From: Pseudorasbora parva
Taxonomy: Eukaryota > Chordata > Actinopteri > Cypriniformes > Gobionidae
DNA: 64,000 nucleotides
Assembly: GCF_024679245.1 (NCBI RefSeq)
Contig: NC_090176.1
Coordinates: 46,639,086-46,703,085, forward strand
Direction: 5' to 3'
Part shown: piece after piece, positions 36,101-42,807 of the stretch
Numbering within the stretch: position 1 is the stretch's first letter
How the letters are laid out: each line of letters begins with the position of its first letter
Translations under genes and position numbers: made by a program
Notes under the pieces: model-generated
The model's input: the letters and a program-made list of their open reading frames with translations, nothing else
What the model was told of the DNA's origin: nothing
The model's database searches: none

Positions 36101-38916
36101 GCGAATGCTAGCAGTGAATAGCTACATGCTAATATCGATTAGTGTTCAAACATGCAAAAAATCTGAACTAATTATTAAAACATGATAAACATGATAAAAG
36201 TCAGAGTGTGTTAGCGTCATGCTGACAAAATGCTAAATTATGTTAACATCACTTAGCTACATGCTAAAACTGGCTAAGAATATGTTAAAAACCATAGACT
36301 GTAACAAAACCATGGACGACACACCTTCTTGAAGTAAATGAAGCCGCCAGTGTCCAAATATGGCGCTGACATCTTGGAGCCAGAGTCTGCGCAGTAGTGA
36401 GTGCAAAATTGAGCCAGGATATCAAGGTCCCGCCCACACTCCTGCCTAATTTACAACTTTTTGTGAAATAATAAACAGTTATGGAAATGTAGAAATTAAA
36501 GTTAAAGCTCCAATCTCCTCCTGAAGTTCCTGAAAAATATCCGTTGGTGCCTCAGTGACTACATCGCTCAGAGAAGCTGTCAATGACGTCACATGACGTT
36601 TTATAGCATAAAAAAACAACTAAAACCAAATTTATTTAAAGACTTTAAAGACACTTGAACTTACATCACAGCAGTATTTTTACTCTAAAAAAGTAAATTA
36701 ATTACTAGTTACTGATTGCATCTTCAATAGTGTAATTAGATTACTGTACAAAATTCCTCTGTCCAAAAAGTATTTAATTCCTTATTCTAATTACTTTCGA
36801 CTAGTTAAGGGATTCAAGGATGGACATGAAACAGGTCTTTTAATTCATTCAAATACAAAATATAAAACTACATCAATTATTCTTATTAACTGACCAAAGT
36901 TTTACAAGTGAGAAGGATAGATTAAAAACATGCATTTTATCGAAAAAAATGAAGTTTTGATATTAATTCCACTGTTGTATTATGTATAATAGTTTTACAG
37001 TCTATACACTGTATTTAGTTCAATGACATGTGAAGTAACTGTAATTAAATTACACAAAAACTAAGAGTAATCCCTTACTTTACTTTTTCAAGGGAAAAGT
37101 AATTAAATTACAGTAATAATTACTTAGTAACTAGTTACAGCCAACACTGCATCAGAGTGATAAAAACTACCTAAAATGACAGAAACCATCTTTGACATTT
37201 TTTTTTTAGTTTGATTGTTTAGTTTGTCTGTGCCCCAACTGGAGGCGATCGAGACACTCTGGCTACACTTTTCAGGACTTGTGTGGCACACTTTTTAAAA
37301 ACATGCAGCTGACATCATTTTAGTAATATACCTAATGTGTTAACATCATGCTGAAACTACACCCATGCCCTTCTTAGAATATCATAGAGGTGTGTGGGTA
37401 AGCTTTTTTGACCTGAAGCAGTGCAGTTACACACGGCAAGCACCACTCATGTTTAGTTTTCTGTTGTTTCTCCATCATGTGAACATGTTTTTATTTTATT
37501 ATTCAGGAGTCCAAATGGAGCTTCTTTAAAAGAAAACTGAAGCCAAGCACAACATTTGAAAACCCAACTTATTCAGAGGTGAGCAGCAAGACAAAGACAA
37601 CTTCAGATGTAATATATAATTGCTTTTATAGCAGGACGTTTAATGTATATTGACCAGGCATATACGCACATTAATATTGAAAGTTAGTCCTATTCTGACT
37701 ATTTAGTCATTCAGTTATGTCCAAACAATGAGTAAAACAAAAAACAGCCAGCCAAGCCGTCAAGGAAACGACTCTTTAAGAAAATCACAAGCATTTTGTC
37801 ATAGGAGTCAGTAATATTCATAATACACAATAACTAGTATAGTATATAACAAGTACAGTACACACTCTAGAACATGGGTGAAATTCAGAAAAGAGAAAGA
37901 AGTTGTTTAATAGATAACTATTCAAAAAGGAACATGGTAATATTGTCATAACCCGTTTTGTAATTCGTTGTGCTTTTATCTTAAATTTCAATCTCAAAAC
38001 ATTTTAACTAATTTAATATTGTTTCTTTCACATCTAGCCTTATTTTAACCATATTCATACTTTTTATCTAAATAAATGTAACTGTTTTTACAATGGACAG
38101 ATAAATGCTGGTTCTAAGCAATTTGAATAAATGCATTTTGAAAGTATAATCATTTTAAAACAAATAGTTAATAATAAAGAATGCTGTATTTTTGAGTGCA
38201 GAAATTGATAGTTTCTTATCCGTAAATTCAATTCACATGCATACATACATCATTTTTTTAAAATTTAGGCCTAAATATTTTATGCCGTGTATTATTTCGC
38301 AGGAGAACAGAATAAAGTTTTAACAAAGACAGTGCACTCATATCACTATGAATGGGAGAAAGTGTGGCTGAAAAAGTCAGTGTCACTGCAGCTGCTGTTA
38401 GAAGCTCAAGTTGCTGTCCAGCCTGAAAAATATATTTTTTTGAGTGTTTTGAAACAAAATTTATGAGACAGTTGTCAGATTTCATTGGTGATTTCAAACA
38501 TGATATTTAATCATACGCTTGTTGAACAGCTTCGAAGAATTTGATATTTCCCCATTCAGAGAAGACGGGAGCTACGCTTGCACGACTGAAGGTGCTGCCC
38601 GAGAGGCGTTACAAAGAGGAAATGATTGATTTGCTCTTAGGGGACTTTGGTTTTAAGCAGAATATGGGTGTTAATCTGAGAATGATGTGCAGGTGATCAC
38701 TGATACTAATGTTAAAGCTGACATGTTCTTTGCTCTTCCACGTGTCAGATGCAGGACGAGCCGACATCTGGAGCTGTAGACGCCAGCTCTTCATCACAGC
38801 CGTCTCCTTTCGTTCCTCCCAAACCCCAGAAGCGAGAGAAACTCAGCGCCTATTCACCAACAGAGGACACCTTCAGAGACACGGCCAACCTGGTTAAAGA
38901 GGACAGTGAAATATGA
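1..38916 (+). CDS. lrp2: lrp2 (megalin), 3' part of the gene, 26 complete coding exons plus a likely 7-base exon end
   Basis: Megalin is a giant apical endocytic receptor of absorptive epithelia (kidney tubule, neuroepithelium) that binds vitamin-carrier proteins, lipoproteins and other ligands through LDLa clusters. Exons joined in phase: 1499-1676, 1810-2006, 3655-3900, 4037-4165, 6787-6906, 9929-10045, 10322-10438, 11463-11600, 12598-12720, 12826-12954, 13131-13262, 25026-25157, 25714-25857, 26217-26382, 26490-26618, 28668-28888, 28968-29147, 30832-30951, 31179-31269, 31998-32065, 32269-32386, 33000-33126, 35744-35851, 35937-36053, 37507-37578, 38749-38916. All have AG/GT borders and no internal stop. 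Bases 1-7 followed by gtgagc look like the end of the preceding exon and keep phase. Domain order and C-terminus (…LVKEDSEI) match vertebrate LRP2 rather than LRP1. Teleosts have lrp2a and lrp2b; I cannot tell which this is. The 5' part lies outside the window. Confidence 0.95.
1499..4165 (+). CDS. lrp2: lrp2 exons: EGF module and LDLa repeats 1-5 of the last ligand-binding cluster
   Basis: Four exons (1499-1676, 1810-2006, 3655-3900, 4037-4165). The first encodes an EGF-like module (NPC…NNGGCSHLC…CECPD), which follows a beta-propeller in this family, and starts LDLa 1 (CSSTQYRC). LDLa 1 is completed by [10 protein letters not shown]…CRDGSDE in exon 2, so this repeat is split by an intron, as in other LRP2 genes. 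LDLa 2 to 5 follow, each with six cysteines and the calcium cage (C-D/N-x-x-x-D-C-x-D-x-S-D-E). LDLa 2 ends [11 protein letters not shown], LDLa 3 [11 protein letters not shown], LDLa 4 [11 protein letters not shown] and LDLa 5 RDNSDEQNC. Donors are gttagt, gtatgg, gtgagt and gtaaga. Confidence 0.93.
2401..3189. mobile_element. Non-autonomous hAT-like DNA transposon with perfect 8-bp target duplication
   Basis: The element spans 2409-3181. It is flanked on both sides by ccccttac (2401-2408 and 3182-3189), a perfect 8-bp direct repeat as expected for hAT insertion. The ends are inverted: tagcctgg on the left and ccaggcta-like (caggcta) on the right. No transposase frame is present. It lies in the lrp2 intron 2007-3654. 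The remaining intron, 3190-3654, shows nothing recognisable. Confidence 0.6.
4166..4985. other. lrp2 intron, unannotated part
   Basis: AT-rich intron sequence between LDLa exon 5 and the dinucleotide repeat, with no exon, tRNA or clear transposon end visible. The strand between the two satellites (5052-5785) is likewise featureless. Confidence 0.5.
4989..5051. repeat. (TG)n microsatellite
   Basis: Uninterrupted TG dinucleotides, about 31 units, in an lrp2 intron. Likely length-polymorphic. Confidence 0.95.
5786..6716. repeat. ~930-bp polypyrimidine satellite (TCTTC / TCCTC / CCCTCT family)
   Basis: About 930 bp in which the + strand is almost purely C and T. It starts as repeats of TCTTC (5786-6170), becomes TCCTC (about 6185-6320), and then alternates with blocks of CCCTCT. 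It ends 70 bp upstream of the lrp2 exon at 6787, so the pre-mRNA has a giant pyrimidine tract before that acceptor. Long open frames across it on both strands are artefacts of low complexity. Confidence 0.95.
6787..12954 (+). CDS. lrp2: lrp2 exons: LDLa repeats 6-11
   Basis: Six exons, one LDLa repeat each: 6787-6906 (CEPTGDFRC…SDGSDEHNC), 9929-10045 (CTESEYRC…EDNSDERDC), 10322-10438 (CHPGYFQC…LDFTDESSC), 11463-11600 (CPPFLFEC…[11 protein letters not shown]), 12598-12720 (CDAPFRFRC…[11 protein letters not shown]) and 12826-12954 (CSADEYKC…EDQTDELGC). All introns here are phase 1, which allows repeat shuffling. With repeats 1-5 this gives eleven, the number in the last cluster of mammalian megalin. 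Repeats 8, 10 and 11 have T instead of S in the SDE motif (FTDE, GTDE, QTDE), a tolerated variant. The introns are unusually rich in satellites and transposons, but every splice site still looks usable. Confidence 0.93.
6907..8414. other. lrp2 intron without a recognisable feature
   Basis: No exon-like domain, splice-flanked coding segment or transposon end can be supported here. Moderate AT content. It precedes the nested repeats from 8415 onward. Confidence 0.5.
8475..8749. mobile_element. Truncated copy of the TTAA element found complete at 10691-11205
   Basis: Starts with TTAA then aggggtggttcc and shares ctaggcttggttgtgtttat, the gcagtataacatgtcttaa segment and gccaagcacaggttgtcc with 10691-10935. 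Similarity stops near 8749, so the right half is missing. Confidence 0.6.
8863..9774. mobile_element. TTAA-flanked non-autonomous DNA transposon carrying a minisatellite
   Basis: TTAA at 8863-8866 and 9771-9774 flanks an element whose ends are inverted repeats: a, seven g, tgaaa on the left and its exact complement on the right (13 bp). TTAA duplication is typical of piggyBac and Kolobok-type transposition. No transposase frame is present. It contains the 21-bp tandem array at 9084-9382. Confidence 0.7.
9084..9382. repeat. 21-bp minisatellite, about 14 units
   Basis: Unit gaggaaagtgattcgctctg plus t. About every fourth unit is a 25-bp variant ending cccgccgcgt, giving a higher-order pattern. 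Units differ at few positions. It reads through as EESDSLC repeats in one frame, but no gene context supports translation. Confidence 0.9.
10691..11205. mobile_element. Complete TTAA-flanked non-autonomous element
   Basis: TTAA at 10691-10694 and 11202-11205. The terminal sequences aggggttgttc and the complement of gcaaccacccct are inverted (one mismatch over the first 8-9 bp). It lies in the lrp2 intron 10439-11462, whose remaining parts show nothing. Confidence 0.65.
11615..12440. repeat. Compound tetranucleotide array (TATC, CATC, AATC)
   Basis: Starts 15 bp after the splice donor of the lrp2 exon ending at 11600. (TATC)n at about 11616-11709 grades into (CATC)n with interspersed cagtcgatcagatc units (about 11710-12048), then (AATC)n (about 12049-12128), then a mixture to 12440. 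The three motifs differ by one base, which suggests successive mutation and expansion of one array. Confidence 0.95.
13131..25157 (+). CDS. lrp2: lrp2 exons: EGF-like module and calcium-binding EGF module, separated by an 11.8-kb intron
   Basis: Exon 13131-13262 encodes an EGF module ([13 protein letters not shown]…[11 protein letters not shown]…C) after the acceptor tttgttag. It ends in a donor gtttgt, weaker than the gtgag-type donors of the neighbours. Exon 25026-25157 encodes [15 protein letters not shown]…[11 protein letters not shown]…C. The D-x-N-E-C start and the later aromatic residue are the calcium-binding EGF signature. The phase-1 join GAT G|AT GTG AAC is clean. In this family the pair sits between the last LDLa cluster and the last propeller. 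The intron holds the R2-type retrotransposon array and several DNA elements. Confidence 0.92.
13647..14728. mobile_element. TTAA-flanked non-autonomous element
   Basis: TTAA at 13647-13650 and 14725-14728. The ends aggtgccctag and (inverted) aaggcacct match for 7-8 bp. No transposase is seen. It lies in the lrp2 intron 13263-25025. Confidence 0.6.
14836..15229. mobile_element. Harbinger-type MITE with perfect 27-bp terminal inverted repeats
   Basis: The element is 14839-15226 (388 bp). The left end ggccccgatcacacagaacg and the following seven bases are exactly complementary to the right end (15200-15226). It is flanked by TTA on both sides (14836-14838, 15227-15229), the 3-bp TWA duplication typical of PIF/Harbinger. 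Too short to encode a transposase. The perfect repeats suggest a young or conserved family. Confidence 0.75.
15840..19578 (-). mobile_element. R2-superclade non-LTR retrotransposon, full-length copy A
   Basis: One full 3739-bp unit on the minus strand: about 103 bp of 5' UTR, one long reading frame and a 168-bp 3' UTR. There is no poly(A) tail at the 3' end (15840), typical of R2-like elements. The 5' end at 19578 directly abuts the 3' end of copy B. Copy B differs at one position noticed (16500 versus 20239), a silent change. The 3' flank is the left arm of the transposon at 15447. Confidence 0.9.
16008..19475 (-). CDS. R2-type ORF, copy A: zinc finger, reverse transcriptase, CCHC and restriction-like endonuclease (1155 codons)
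   Basis: Single polyprotein that nicks DNA and copies its RNA at the cut site (target-primed reverse transcription). Order: C-x-C-x3-C-x8-H-x5-C zinc finger (residues 73-94); reverse transcriptase about 400-650 with [10 protein letters not shown] (Asp498), [13 protein letters not shown] and catalytic FMDD (598-601, where many relatives have F/YADD); thumb; CCHC knuckle C934-x2-C937-x7-H945-x4-C950; then the endonuclease core RPD (1039-1041)…IELTVPWED…KATKYQDL. The frame is open from a TGA at 19557, but its first codon here is GTG. The first ATG is residue 50 (19328), with G at -3 and +4, giving 1106 aa, and is the more likely start. Hero, NeSL, R4 and R2 share this architecture; I cannot choose between them by eye. 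Confidence 0.9.
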   Translation of the reverse strand: MGEVSNLNHSTRKRAPTKATKRNNEQYPQGLPRGGEDERLNGTDTTVTAMENTRIMRRLTQTTLTGEMLEVKCHCGKLCKNARGLKIHQSKTQCGEGRKQMQRIVETLSETQEDSSQEAPHSTGDLSAPASSQRHRRDSPNTISGTQPTSGKVRWPQANNNTAWNQLDGDLDRVLEATLAGSAEKKIDSMTTIIITMARERFGTEERKGSSGTQVNHPNRRAREVLKLRREIKTLNKQFRTASAEERKGIKDLTSGLRGQLCRLRRAERSLKLRKEKEAKRARFIKDPYRFTKTLLGEARSGRLTSPKEVVEEFLKESHSDALRNQSCGAYPKISRTAETPEEELDTSEPTWREVQDIVKKARSASAPGPSGIPYKVYKRCPMLLRRLWKLLRRIWTKGIIPASWKRAEGCFVPKEMDSSDINQFRTISLLSVECKVFFSVLAKRMTTYMVKNKYVDTSVQKGGIPGFSGCLEHTGILNQLIREAKMSKGNLTVVWLDLANAYGSIPHGLINTAMEHYHIPHHTRGIITSYFGGFQLRFKTAHFTTQWQDLEKGIVTGCTISPILFVMGMNLLITAAGKESRGPLMESGTRQPPIRGFMDDLTITTSTHVQAGWILKALDDVATWARMKFKPRKSRSMVIRRGEVTSKFHLRVQGETIPSIEENPIKCLGKWYDASLTDRCNVSRTEKQADAWLSKIEGSGLPGKFKAWLFQHGLLPRLMWLLTIYEVPMTTVEGVERRVNKHLRKWLGIPPSFTSVGLYTRSGQIQLPLSSVVEEFKVAKCRVVMMYQDSTDEKVRRAGVTTRSGRKWAAGTSVAQAESTLKLKDIIGNPCVGRQGLGSTHFQQWGKADPKQRRVMIQAEVRHLEEERRKSRAVELGLQGAWTKWDLPKRKITWSEIWRLEPFRISFLLRSVYDTLPSPTNLHRWGMREDPLCRLCGGRGTMAHILAGCKTALSQGRYRWRHDNVLSALADILERERQKKRQTIIRPVTAIQFIREGEKPPAPKKIKKSLLQAAQSWEMRVDLGRKLVFPQVVQTQLRPDMVLWSEEARKLILIELTVPWEDGCEEAYERKATKYQDLVEQCRAKGWQTWLFPVEVGCRGFPAQSVWKTLTALGLAGRERKVAVRRLGEAAERASCWLWSRREELSWGPGGGGQ
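19579..23317 (-). mobile_element. R2-superclade non-LTR retrotransposon, full-length copy B
   Basis: Second 3739-bp unit. Its 3' end (19579, actattgg…) joins the 5' end of copy A with no extra base, and its 5' end (23317, …ggggaaat) joins the 3' end of copy C identically. Sequence is indistinguishable from copy A over the stretches compared, except a silent G/A difference at 20239. Confidence 0.9.
19747..23214 (-). CDS. R2-type ORF, copy B (1155 codons)
   Basis: Encodes the same protein as copy A: zinc finger, reverse transcriptase with FMDD, CCHC knuckle and restriction-like endonuclease, with no stop or frameshift. The GTG at 23214 corresponds to the GTG of copy A. The first ATG is at 23067. 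Having two intact frames side by side means the pair is recent, or is an assembly duplication. Being in an lrp2 intron in antisense, it would need its own promoter or a read-through transcript from the minus strand. Confidence 0.9.
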   Translation of the reverse strand: MGEVSNLNHSTRKRAPTKATKRNNEQYPQGLPRGGEDERLNGTDTTVTAMENTRIMRRLTQTTLTGEMLEVKCHCGKLCKNARGLKIHQSKTQCGEGRKQMQRIVETLSETQEDSSQEAPHSTGDLSAPASSQRHRRDSPNTISGTQPTSGKVRWPQANNNTAWNQLDGDLDRVLEATLAGSAEKKIDSMTTIIITMARERFGTEERKGSSGTQVNHPNRRAREVLKLRREIKTLNKQFRTASAEERKGIKDLTSGLRGQLCRLRRAERSLKLRKEKEAKRARFIKDPYRFTKTLLGEARSGRLTSPKEVVEEFLKESHSDALRNQSCGAYPKISRTAETPEEELDTSEPTWREVQDIVKKARSASAPGPSGIPYKVYKRCPMLLRRLWKLLRRIWTKGIIPASWKRAEGCFVPKEMDSSDINQFRTISLLSVECKVFFSVLAKRMTTYMVKNKYVDTSVQKGGIPGFSGCLEHTGILNQLIREAKMSKGNLTVVWLDLANAYGSIPHGLINTAMEHYHIPHHTRGIITSYFGGFQLRFKTAHFTTQWQDLEKGIVTGCTISPILFVMGMNLLITAAGKESRGPLMESGTRQPPIRGFMDDLTITTSTHVQAGWILKALDDVATWARMKFKPRKSRSMVIRRGEVTSKFHLRVQGETIPSIEENPIKCLGKWYDASLTDRCNVSRTEKQADAWLSKIEGSGLPGKFKAWLFQHGLLPRLMWLLTIYEVPMTTVEGVERRVNKHLRKWLGIPPSFTSVGLYTRSGQIQLPLSSVVEEFKVAKCRVVMMYQDSTDEKVRRAGVTTRSGRKWAAGTSVAQAESTLKLKDIIGNPCVGRQGLGSTHFQQWGKADPKQRRVMIQAEVRHLEEERRKSRAVELGLQGAWTKWDLPKRKITWSEIWRLEPFRISFLLRSVYDTLPSPTNLHRWGMREDPLCRLCGGRGTMAHILAGCKTALSQGRYRWRHDNVLSALADILERERQKKRQTIIRPVTAIQFIREGEKPPAPKKIKKSLLQAAQSWEMRVDLGRKLVFPQVVQTQLRPDMVLWSEEARKLILIELTVPWEDGCEEAYERKATKYQDLVEQCRAKGWQTWLFPVEVGCRGFPAQSVWKTLTALGLAGRERKVAVRRLGEAAERASCWLWSRREELSWGPGGGGQ
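23318..23953 (-). mobile_element. R2-superclade element, 5'-truncated copy C
   Basis: 636 bp identical to the 3' end of copies A and B, up to …gctggtgg at 23953, where unrelated sequence (gctgctgaataaa) begins. 5' truncation is the usual outcome of incomplete reverse transcription. Confidence 0.9.
23486..23953 (-). pseudogene. C-terminal fragment of the R2-type ORF (copy C)
   Basis: Keeps the codons from about residue 1001 ([10 protein letters not shown]) to the stop, including the RPD…IELT endonuclease core, but lacks the zinc finger, reverse transcriptase and CCHC knuckle. The open frame continues upstream into flanking DNA to about 24016, with no coding meaning. Not functional alone. Confidence 0.88.
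24242..24507. mobile_element. Small AT-rich MITE with cccttac ends
   Basis: cccttacaaaagg at 24244 and, inverted, tttcgtaaggg at about 24496-24507 (rc cccttacgaaa) bracket about 260 bp full of aatatattgcaatatatt-like motifs. Boundaries approximate. Confidence 0.45.
24848..25713. other. lrp2 intronic sequence around exon 25026-25157
   Basis: Nothing beyond the exon can be supported. A short inverted repeat at about 25218-25270 (ttctatggtgtctagaa and its complement ttctagacaccatagag) may be a hairpin. The next acceptor is tttttctcag at 25713. Confidence 0.5.
25714..29147 (+). CDS. lrp2: lrp2 exons: last YWTD beta-propeller
   Basis: Five exons (25714-25857, 26217-26382, 26490-26618, 28668-28888, 28968-29147) encode a six-bladed YWTD propeller. 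In family receptors, propellers drive ligand release in acidic endosomes. Blade motifs are visible in order: VYWTV, HIYWTD, MFWTD and IYWCD, then VYWTT. Conserved LDG and DG turns ([27 protein letters not shown]) and the D/N-P-x-G-I/L-A-V-D strand ([20 protein letters not shown]) are present. Splice phases close across all joins, for example GGA GG|C CAT ATT at 26382/26490 and CTA GG|T AAG at 26618/28668. The leading segment [16 protein letters not shown] matches the first strand of this propeller in LRP2. Confidence 0.93.
26700..27951. mobile_element. MITE with cactgcaaaaaaa ends, split by another element
   Basis: The left arm from about 26702 (cactgcaaaaaaatatt…ctaagtatttgtgtcttatttt) and the inverted right arm to about 27950 (aaaacaagacaaaaatact…ttttttttgcaatg) are recognisably complementary. 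A TTAA element (27018-27458) lies between them. In the lrp2 intron 26619-28667. Confidence 0.5.
27018..27458. mobile_element. TTAA-flanked non-autonomous element
   Basis: TTAA at 27018-27021 and 27455-27458. The ends agctacactgtgt are inverted perfectly for 13 bp. The interior resembles the outer element at 51453 (…tagcggtg versus …tagatgccgc), suggesting one family. Confidence 0.65.
27950..28015. repeat. Perfect 29-bp inverted repeat with 8-base loop
   Basis: Arm 27950-27978 (…agaaatatctggcaatttt…) is exactly complementary to 27987-28015, with loop tttaattt. Located at the edge of the MITE arm ending at 27951. Confidence 0.85.
28163..28590. mobile_element. MITE with cactcttaaaaat ends
   Basis: cactcttaaaaataaagg at 28163 and the inverted copy (atttttaagagtg) ending at 28590 share 13 perfect bp. 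No coding capacity. No clear target duplication was found. Confidence 0.55.
29488..30165 (+). pseudogene. RTE-type LINE fragment (3' end of endonuclease-reverse transcriptase)
   Basis: An open stretch of 208 codons (29488-30114) encodes the C-terminal part of an RTE/BovB-like reverse transcriptase as seen in fish genomes: [53 protein letters not shown] and GRPKRRF. The endonuclease and catalytic reverse transcriptase motifs are missing (5'-truncated). A short deletion is likely after LYGL, where relatives have several more residues. It lies in the lrp2 intron 29148-30831, same strand as lrp2. The rest of the intron is AT-rich without features. Confidence 0.8.
30832..32065 (+). CDS. lrp2: lrp2 exons: membrane-proximal EGF modules
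   Basis: Exon 30832-30951 encodes an EGF module ([24 protein letters not shown]…C). Exons 31179-31269 and 31998-32065 together encode a second module ([10 protein letters not shown]…[18 protein letters not shown]). The intron at 31270-31997 splits a Lys codon (AA|G). These modules form the stalk between the propeller and the membrane. The remaining codons ([11 protein letters not shown]) are a short juxtamembrane linker. Donors are gtaaga, gtgagt and gtaagc; acceptors are cttgcag, acctgcag and tccacag. Confidence 0.92.
31270..31997. other. lrp2 intron, AT-rich, no feature
   Basis: Between the two exons of the last EGF module. Only AT-rich sequence with tgcatatatgcatgcat-type words near 31310. 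The following introns 32066-32268 and 32387-32999 also show nothing supportable. Confidence 0.5.
32269..38916 (+). CDS. lrp2: lrp2 exons: transmembrane helix and cytoplasmic tail with three FxNPxY motifs
   Basis: Exon 32269-32386 encodes a hydrophobic helix ([20 protein letters not shown], then IFLNY) followed by basic KR and [13 protein letters not shown], typical of the start of the megalin tail. Tail exons are 33000-33126, 35744-35851 (TFENPLY), 35937-36053 (NFSNPTY), 37507-37578 (KRKLKP…TFENPTY) and 38749-38916. NPxY motifs recruit PTB adaptors such as ARH and Dab2 and direct clathrin-mediated uptake; this is family knowledge. The last exon has a proline-rich stretch ([13 protein letters not shown], PxxP type) and ends [16 protein letters not shown]. 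The final S-E-I fits a class I PDZ ligand. The TGA stop is at 38914-38916. Confidence 0.93.
33690..34230 (+). pseudogene. L2/CR1-like LINE 3' fragment
   Basis: Translates to [20 protein letters not shown]…[15 protein letters not shown]…[12 protein letters not shown]…[14 protein letters not shown], the conserved C-terminal block of fish L2/Rex-type LINE reverse transcriptases. It is followed by gcgtctgctaaatgattaaatg and taaatgta, the usual tail of these elements. 5'-truncated, with frame breaks at about 33977. In the lrp2 intron 33127-35743. Confidence 0.75.
35110..35660. repeat. Dispersed repeat, also present at 48740-48890 and 49620-49680
   Basis: Shares catgttttttttctgctgta and ggggctcaatgagattctgc, then ggaggttgccgcttg, with the copy around 48760. 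Begins near agccatagactgtaaaaaag, a motif also seen at about 36293. Family not recognised. Confidence 0.55.
36690..37150. repeat. AT-rich dispersed repeat with taactagttac ends
   Basis: Words such as ttactagttactgatt (36697) and cttagtaactagttacagcc (37124) with inverted taatta-rich interior resemble a common fish DNA element ending in ccaacactg. Boundaries are uncertain. The rest of introns 36054-37506 and 37579-38748 shows nothing. Confidence 0.4.
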
Positions 38917-40110
38917 CCAACACACACACGGGAAAATATACAAAGAAACACTCCCTTTGCACAGAATCTATTTTTATATGCAGCCTGCATACAACAGAAA
39001 TCAATTTAAGATTATTTTTGGAAAAAAATGTAAAAGTATAGATGAGAATAGGTGAAATGTTTGTATAGCCTACAGAAAAGAGACTTTGCCTTCTGATACT
39101 TTGTATGCCAATTCATGTTGTATGATTCTTTTTTATTATTATTGTGACTTCTTATTTGTATATCTTTGCACTGATGCTGCTGAAGGAGAATGTTATGAAT
39201 ATTTTGTACATTTGTAAATTGAAAAGATTTTGTTTGATAATATCCTCTGGTCAGACATTATTTTAAAATAGATTATTACTTATTCCTGGAGATTCTCACG
39301 CACACACACACACACACACACATACACACTTACACACTGAGTAAAGTGCTTTGAGAGCCAGCTGAGACTTTGCCATTTGATCAGATTATTCTTAAGCGGG
39401 TTTCGCCGCTGGAGAGAAAACACCACGCATATCCATCCCTTATGTTGACATACCTCATTTGTGGAGCGGCCAGATTCAAGAGAAAGAGCAAAACACCACA
39501 GTTTGTCTGAAATATCAGATCTACTGAGTGCTATTAAAGGAATAGTTCATCCAACAAATGAAAATCTGTCATTATTTACTCATCTTCAAGATGTTATCGT
39601 TGTCAGGCTCCAAAAACAACCATAAATCTAGTCCATATGTATATTTCAAGTTTTCTAAATTCAAACAATAACTTTGTTAGGCAAACTGCCATTGAATATA
39701 TGATAAAGAGCTGTGTGAAGTTTAATGACGTCAGGGCGAGTAAATAATGACAGAAATGAAACTCCCAATACTGTGTGATCCAGAGAAAGGGACTCACAAA
39801 AGTCTGAAAATATGATGCAGTAACATATTCTGCTGTTAACACATTATCATAGAAGCAGAAAACACACAACTTCTGTTTTATATATTTAAATAATACTTGA
39901 AATTGCTCAGTTTATATGCATGTAAATGATTATGAGTCTGTGATATCTTCGACCCGTGCTGGAGATCTCTGATGTCACATCAGCGTGTCGAGGGCTTTTC
40001 ATATTTACTTTCCCATCTAAGTCCATGGGCAGTAAATTTGAAGTGATTTTGTATATTAATGACATAAAAAAAAAAATGAATATTATGAATGTATTCATCT
40101 TAATAAAGCC
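38917..40110 (+). other. lrp2: lrp2 3' UTR (inferred)
   Basis: Follows the TGA stop. The first AATAAA found is at 40102-40107. An ATTAAA at 39533 is also possible, but it coincides with the start of a repeat. The extent is therefore an inference. It contains a short (CA)n run near 39300 and a foldback-type repeat (about 39535-39770). Confidence 0.4.
39535..39770. repeat. Foldback-type MITE
   Basis: ttaaaggaatagttcatcc then tgtcattatttactcatctt on the left, and gggcgagtaaataatgacag on the right in inverted orientation. Same style of end as the large palindrome at 48898. Confidence 0.5.
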
Positions 40111-40284
40111 CATATGTGGCGAACTGGAAAAAAAATTAATGCTGCTGTGAAAAAAAATCTAATAAATTTTTGTTTGTTTTTAAGAAATGTGCAGATTCTT
40201 TATGTGCAACACGCATGTGTGTGTGTATATATATTTACATACATACATAAATGAGTTACATATGGCTACATTTCTTGGTTTTTC

Positions 40285-40288
<4 letters not shown>

Positions 40289-40355
<67 letters not shown>
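40289..40355. repeat. (TA)n microsatellite
   Basis: Uninterrupted TA dinucleotides between lrp2 and dehydrogenase gene 1. The surrounding intergenic DNA 40360-41470 shows no gene. Confidence 0.9.
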
Positions 40356-40356
<1 letters not shown>

Positions 40357-41469
40357 CAGCATCTACAGTATAGAGGCATTTATTTGTAGTTTTTTTATTT
40401 TTATTATAAATGTATACATTACATTTATTTACACTATGTAACTTTAATACATCATAAATCCTTCTTCCAAAACATGTTTTGCCGATTATTAGTGTTTATA
40501 TTTAGCCCTGGCAGTTTTCGCGGGAAATTGCATATTTGCATCACTGCCTGTCTCTCTCGTCATATCCGTAAATACAGAACAGTTGCCTCAGCTTGAAGTC
40601 AAGTGACTTAGTTGTCACAATGAGTGAAAAAGATCGACATGGATCACGGCAAATCTCAAACCTCCGAGGAATCACCGTTAAAAAAACACCACACACAGAT
40701 CTCTTAATAAAACCACACTCAACAATGGCTTGACTTGGATTTTTGGAGAAGTTGACAACAGAGCGATTTGAAATTTGGAGAAGCGACCGGGAGATGGCAT
40801 TTTTATTACTCAACAGGTGAGTAAGGTGAATTATTTAACAGATAAATTGCCATATAACAGAGTTAATTTATTACAAAGCAATTATTGTGAAGGGTCATAT
40901 TCATTCTGAACTAAACTAAAGCACAAACAAAACAAGATTCTTCGGCAAAGTCTTGCTGTTTGTGTTTTAACCTCTTGAGGGATAAAAGTAACATATTGTA
41001 CCTTTTATTTTCTCTCGATGTCTTCAACTACTGGGCTAAAGTTAAATGATATGGGTTGAGCAAATAAGTGAAGACCGGTGATACTGGTTACCGAGAAGCC
41101 TTTCTAAATCTTCACAAACAAAAAATGGTTTTAGAGTTATAAAAATAAGGGTAGGCCTACTCTGGGTTCGGGCCAAATTCCGAGCCCGGAGCCCTCCCCC
41201 GGACAGCACGCCAAATACGCATACAATTTATTTAATTTGATGTAAGTGTGAACTAGTGAAATAGTTTTGTGATGTGAATAACGGATTATCAAAAAAAAAA
41301 ACAATTAAGTATGGCAGAGACTTTGTTCTGTTTGCTGTTGGTTAGTTAGATGACCTGATGAGACAGGCTAAGTTCATGTACAGTTTTTAAAATGTAATTT
41401 TATGTGATTAAATAGTTTCTATAGGCGTTTGAACAACAAAAAGCAAGTGATTTGCTATGTTGGACACCA

Positions 41470-41978
41470 AAGTCAGCTAGCCTAGAAATCTAGACGCACC
41501 CTAGGCAGCAAATTTAATCTGCCCGCAAGTGTCATCTAGGAACTCTCAATACCCTTCTGAGCTGTATTCCTCACAATCTGGATGGGCCAATCACATCATG
41601 TTTAGAGTCGGCGGGCGGGGCCATAATGACGACTGCCGAGTTGCGTTTGCGTGCTTCTAGTAAACACAGAAACTGGCGAACGGCGGTCTTTCGAATCAGC
41701 TTTGACTGAGATTCTGGAAGACTTGGAGTTAAGCTTTTCTCTGAGAAAAGAACAGAACGGCACTGAAGTCATTCTTAAAAAGGGAAGATGTGTTCGGAGT
41801 TTAGCCGACCGGATACGGTGAATGTTTAATCTGTCAGCGAGCTCTGCTTCACCTTCGTTGCTCTGGTTGGTGTAGCGCTATCCTATCGCGTGCAGAGGGA
41901 GTTTGAAAGACAACCGTTTATCCCGCCCCTCGGATAAACATCTTGATGTGGGTCTGGCTTGTCAGGCAAAAAGTCAGC
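41470..41978. mobile_element. Non-autonomous hAT-like element with 8-bp target duplication
   Basis: aagtcagc at 41470-41477 and 41971-41978 flanks a 493-bp element. Its ends tagcctagaaatctagac and (inverted) tttgcctgacaagccagac are imperfect inverted repeats. An 8-bp duplication fits hAT. No transposase is seen. The DNA 41979-42807 shows nothing further. Confidence 0.6.
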
Positions 41979-42807
41979 CTTATTTATGGAAAAATTCCAC
42001 ATTATATAAAATACATCTTTATTTGATTGCATTTATGTTGCATACAATAATCAGTTTCAAAGACAAAAATACCCCTATTTCATATTATTAAGTCAAAAAG
42101 GTTACTGATTGTCTTGATCTTTTAAGCTACAACAGGATTTGCACAATTCTTGTTAAATTAAGAATACATTTTTTTGATTCTCAACGGACAAAAAAACAAA
42201 AAAAAACAAAAAACAGGTAGGCCTACTAGAGGTTTTGGCAAAATGATAACTGCTGCAGTCTATTTAAAATGTTTGATTAATCCGAATTTATTAAAAACGG
42301 TTTAAGTGAATGATTCAGTGACTCACCCATAAAGACTTCACTTAATTCATCATAACTGGTTGAATGCGTGTTTTTTAATGAGTCTCTCGAATGAATGATT
42401 CTATTACGAATAGCTTTTTAACAGCCACTTGTACTCTACAGGTGTAACGATGTAATGATGTGATGGTTATTTAAAGCACCAAGTTACATTGAAAAAGTGA
42501 TTTGCTATATGTAGATCAGTTCCGTAGACATCAGTGTTTATATCTATAAACTTTTATCTCAGTATGTCTGTTCTAATATGAATATTTGTAACAGAAAAAA
42601 TAAAAACAGTGTAGTTTAAAAGGCAGTTTCATACATGTAGTCTATACTGTATGATAACTGGTGTGATTTTGTCAAAGCTTCAATAGACACCGGTTAATCG
42701 TTGTCATTTAGGAATGAGATTGCATGGGTGTTTGAACCAAAATCGTGATCTTTTAACAATGAATTGCAGCTCGTTCTACATGTGATCTGCAGTGGCCTGT
42801 TGTATGT

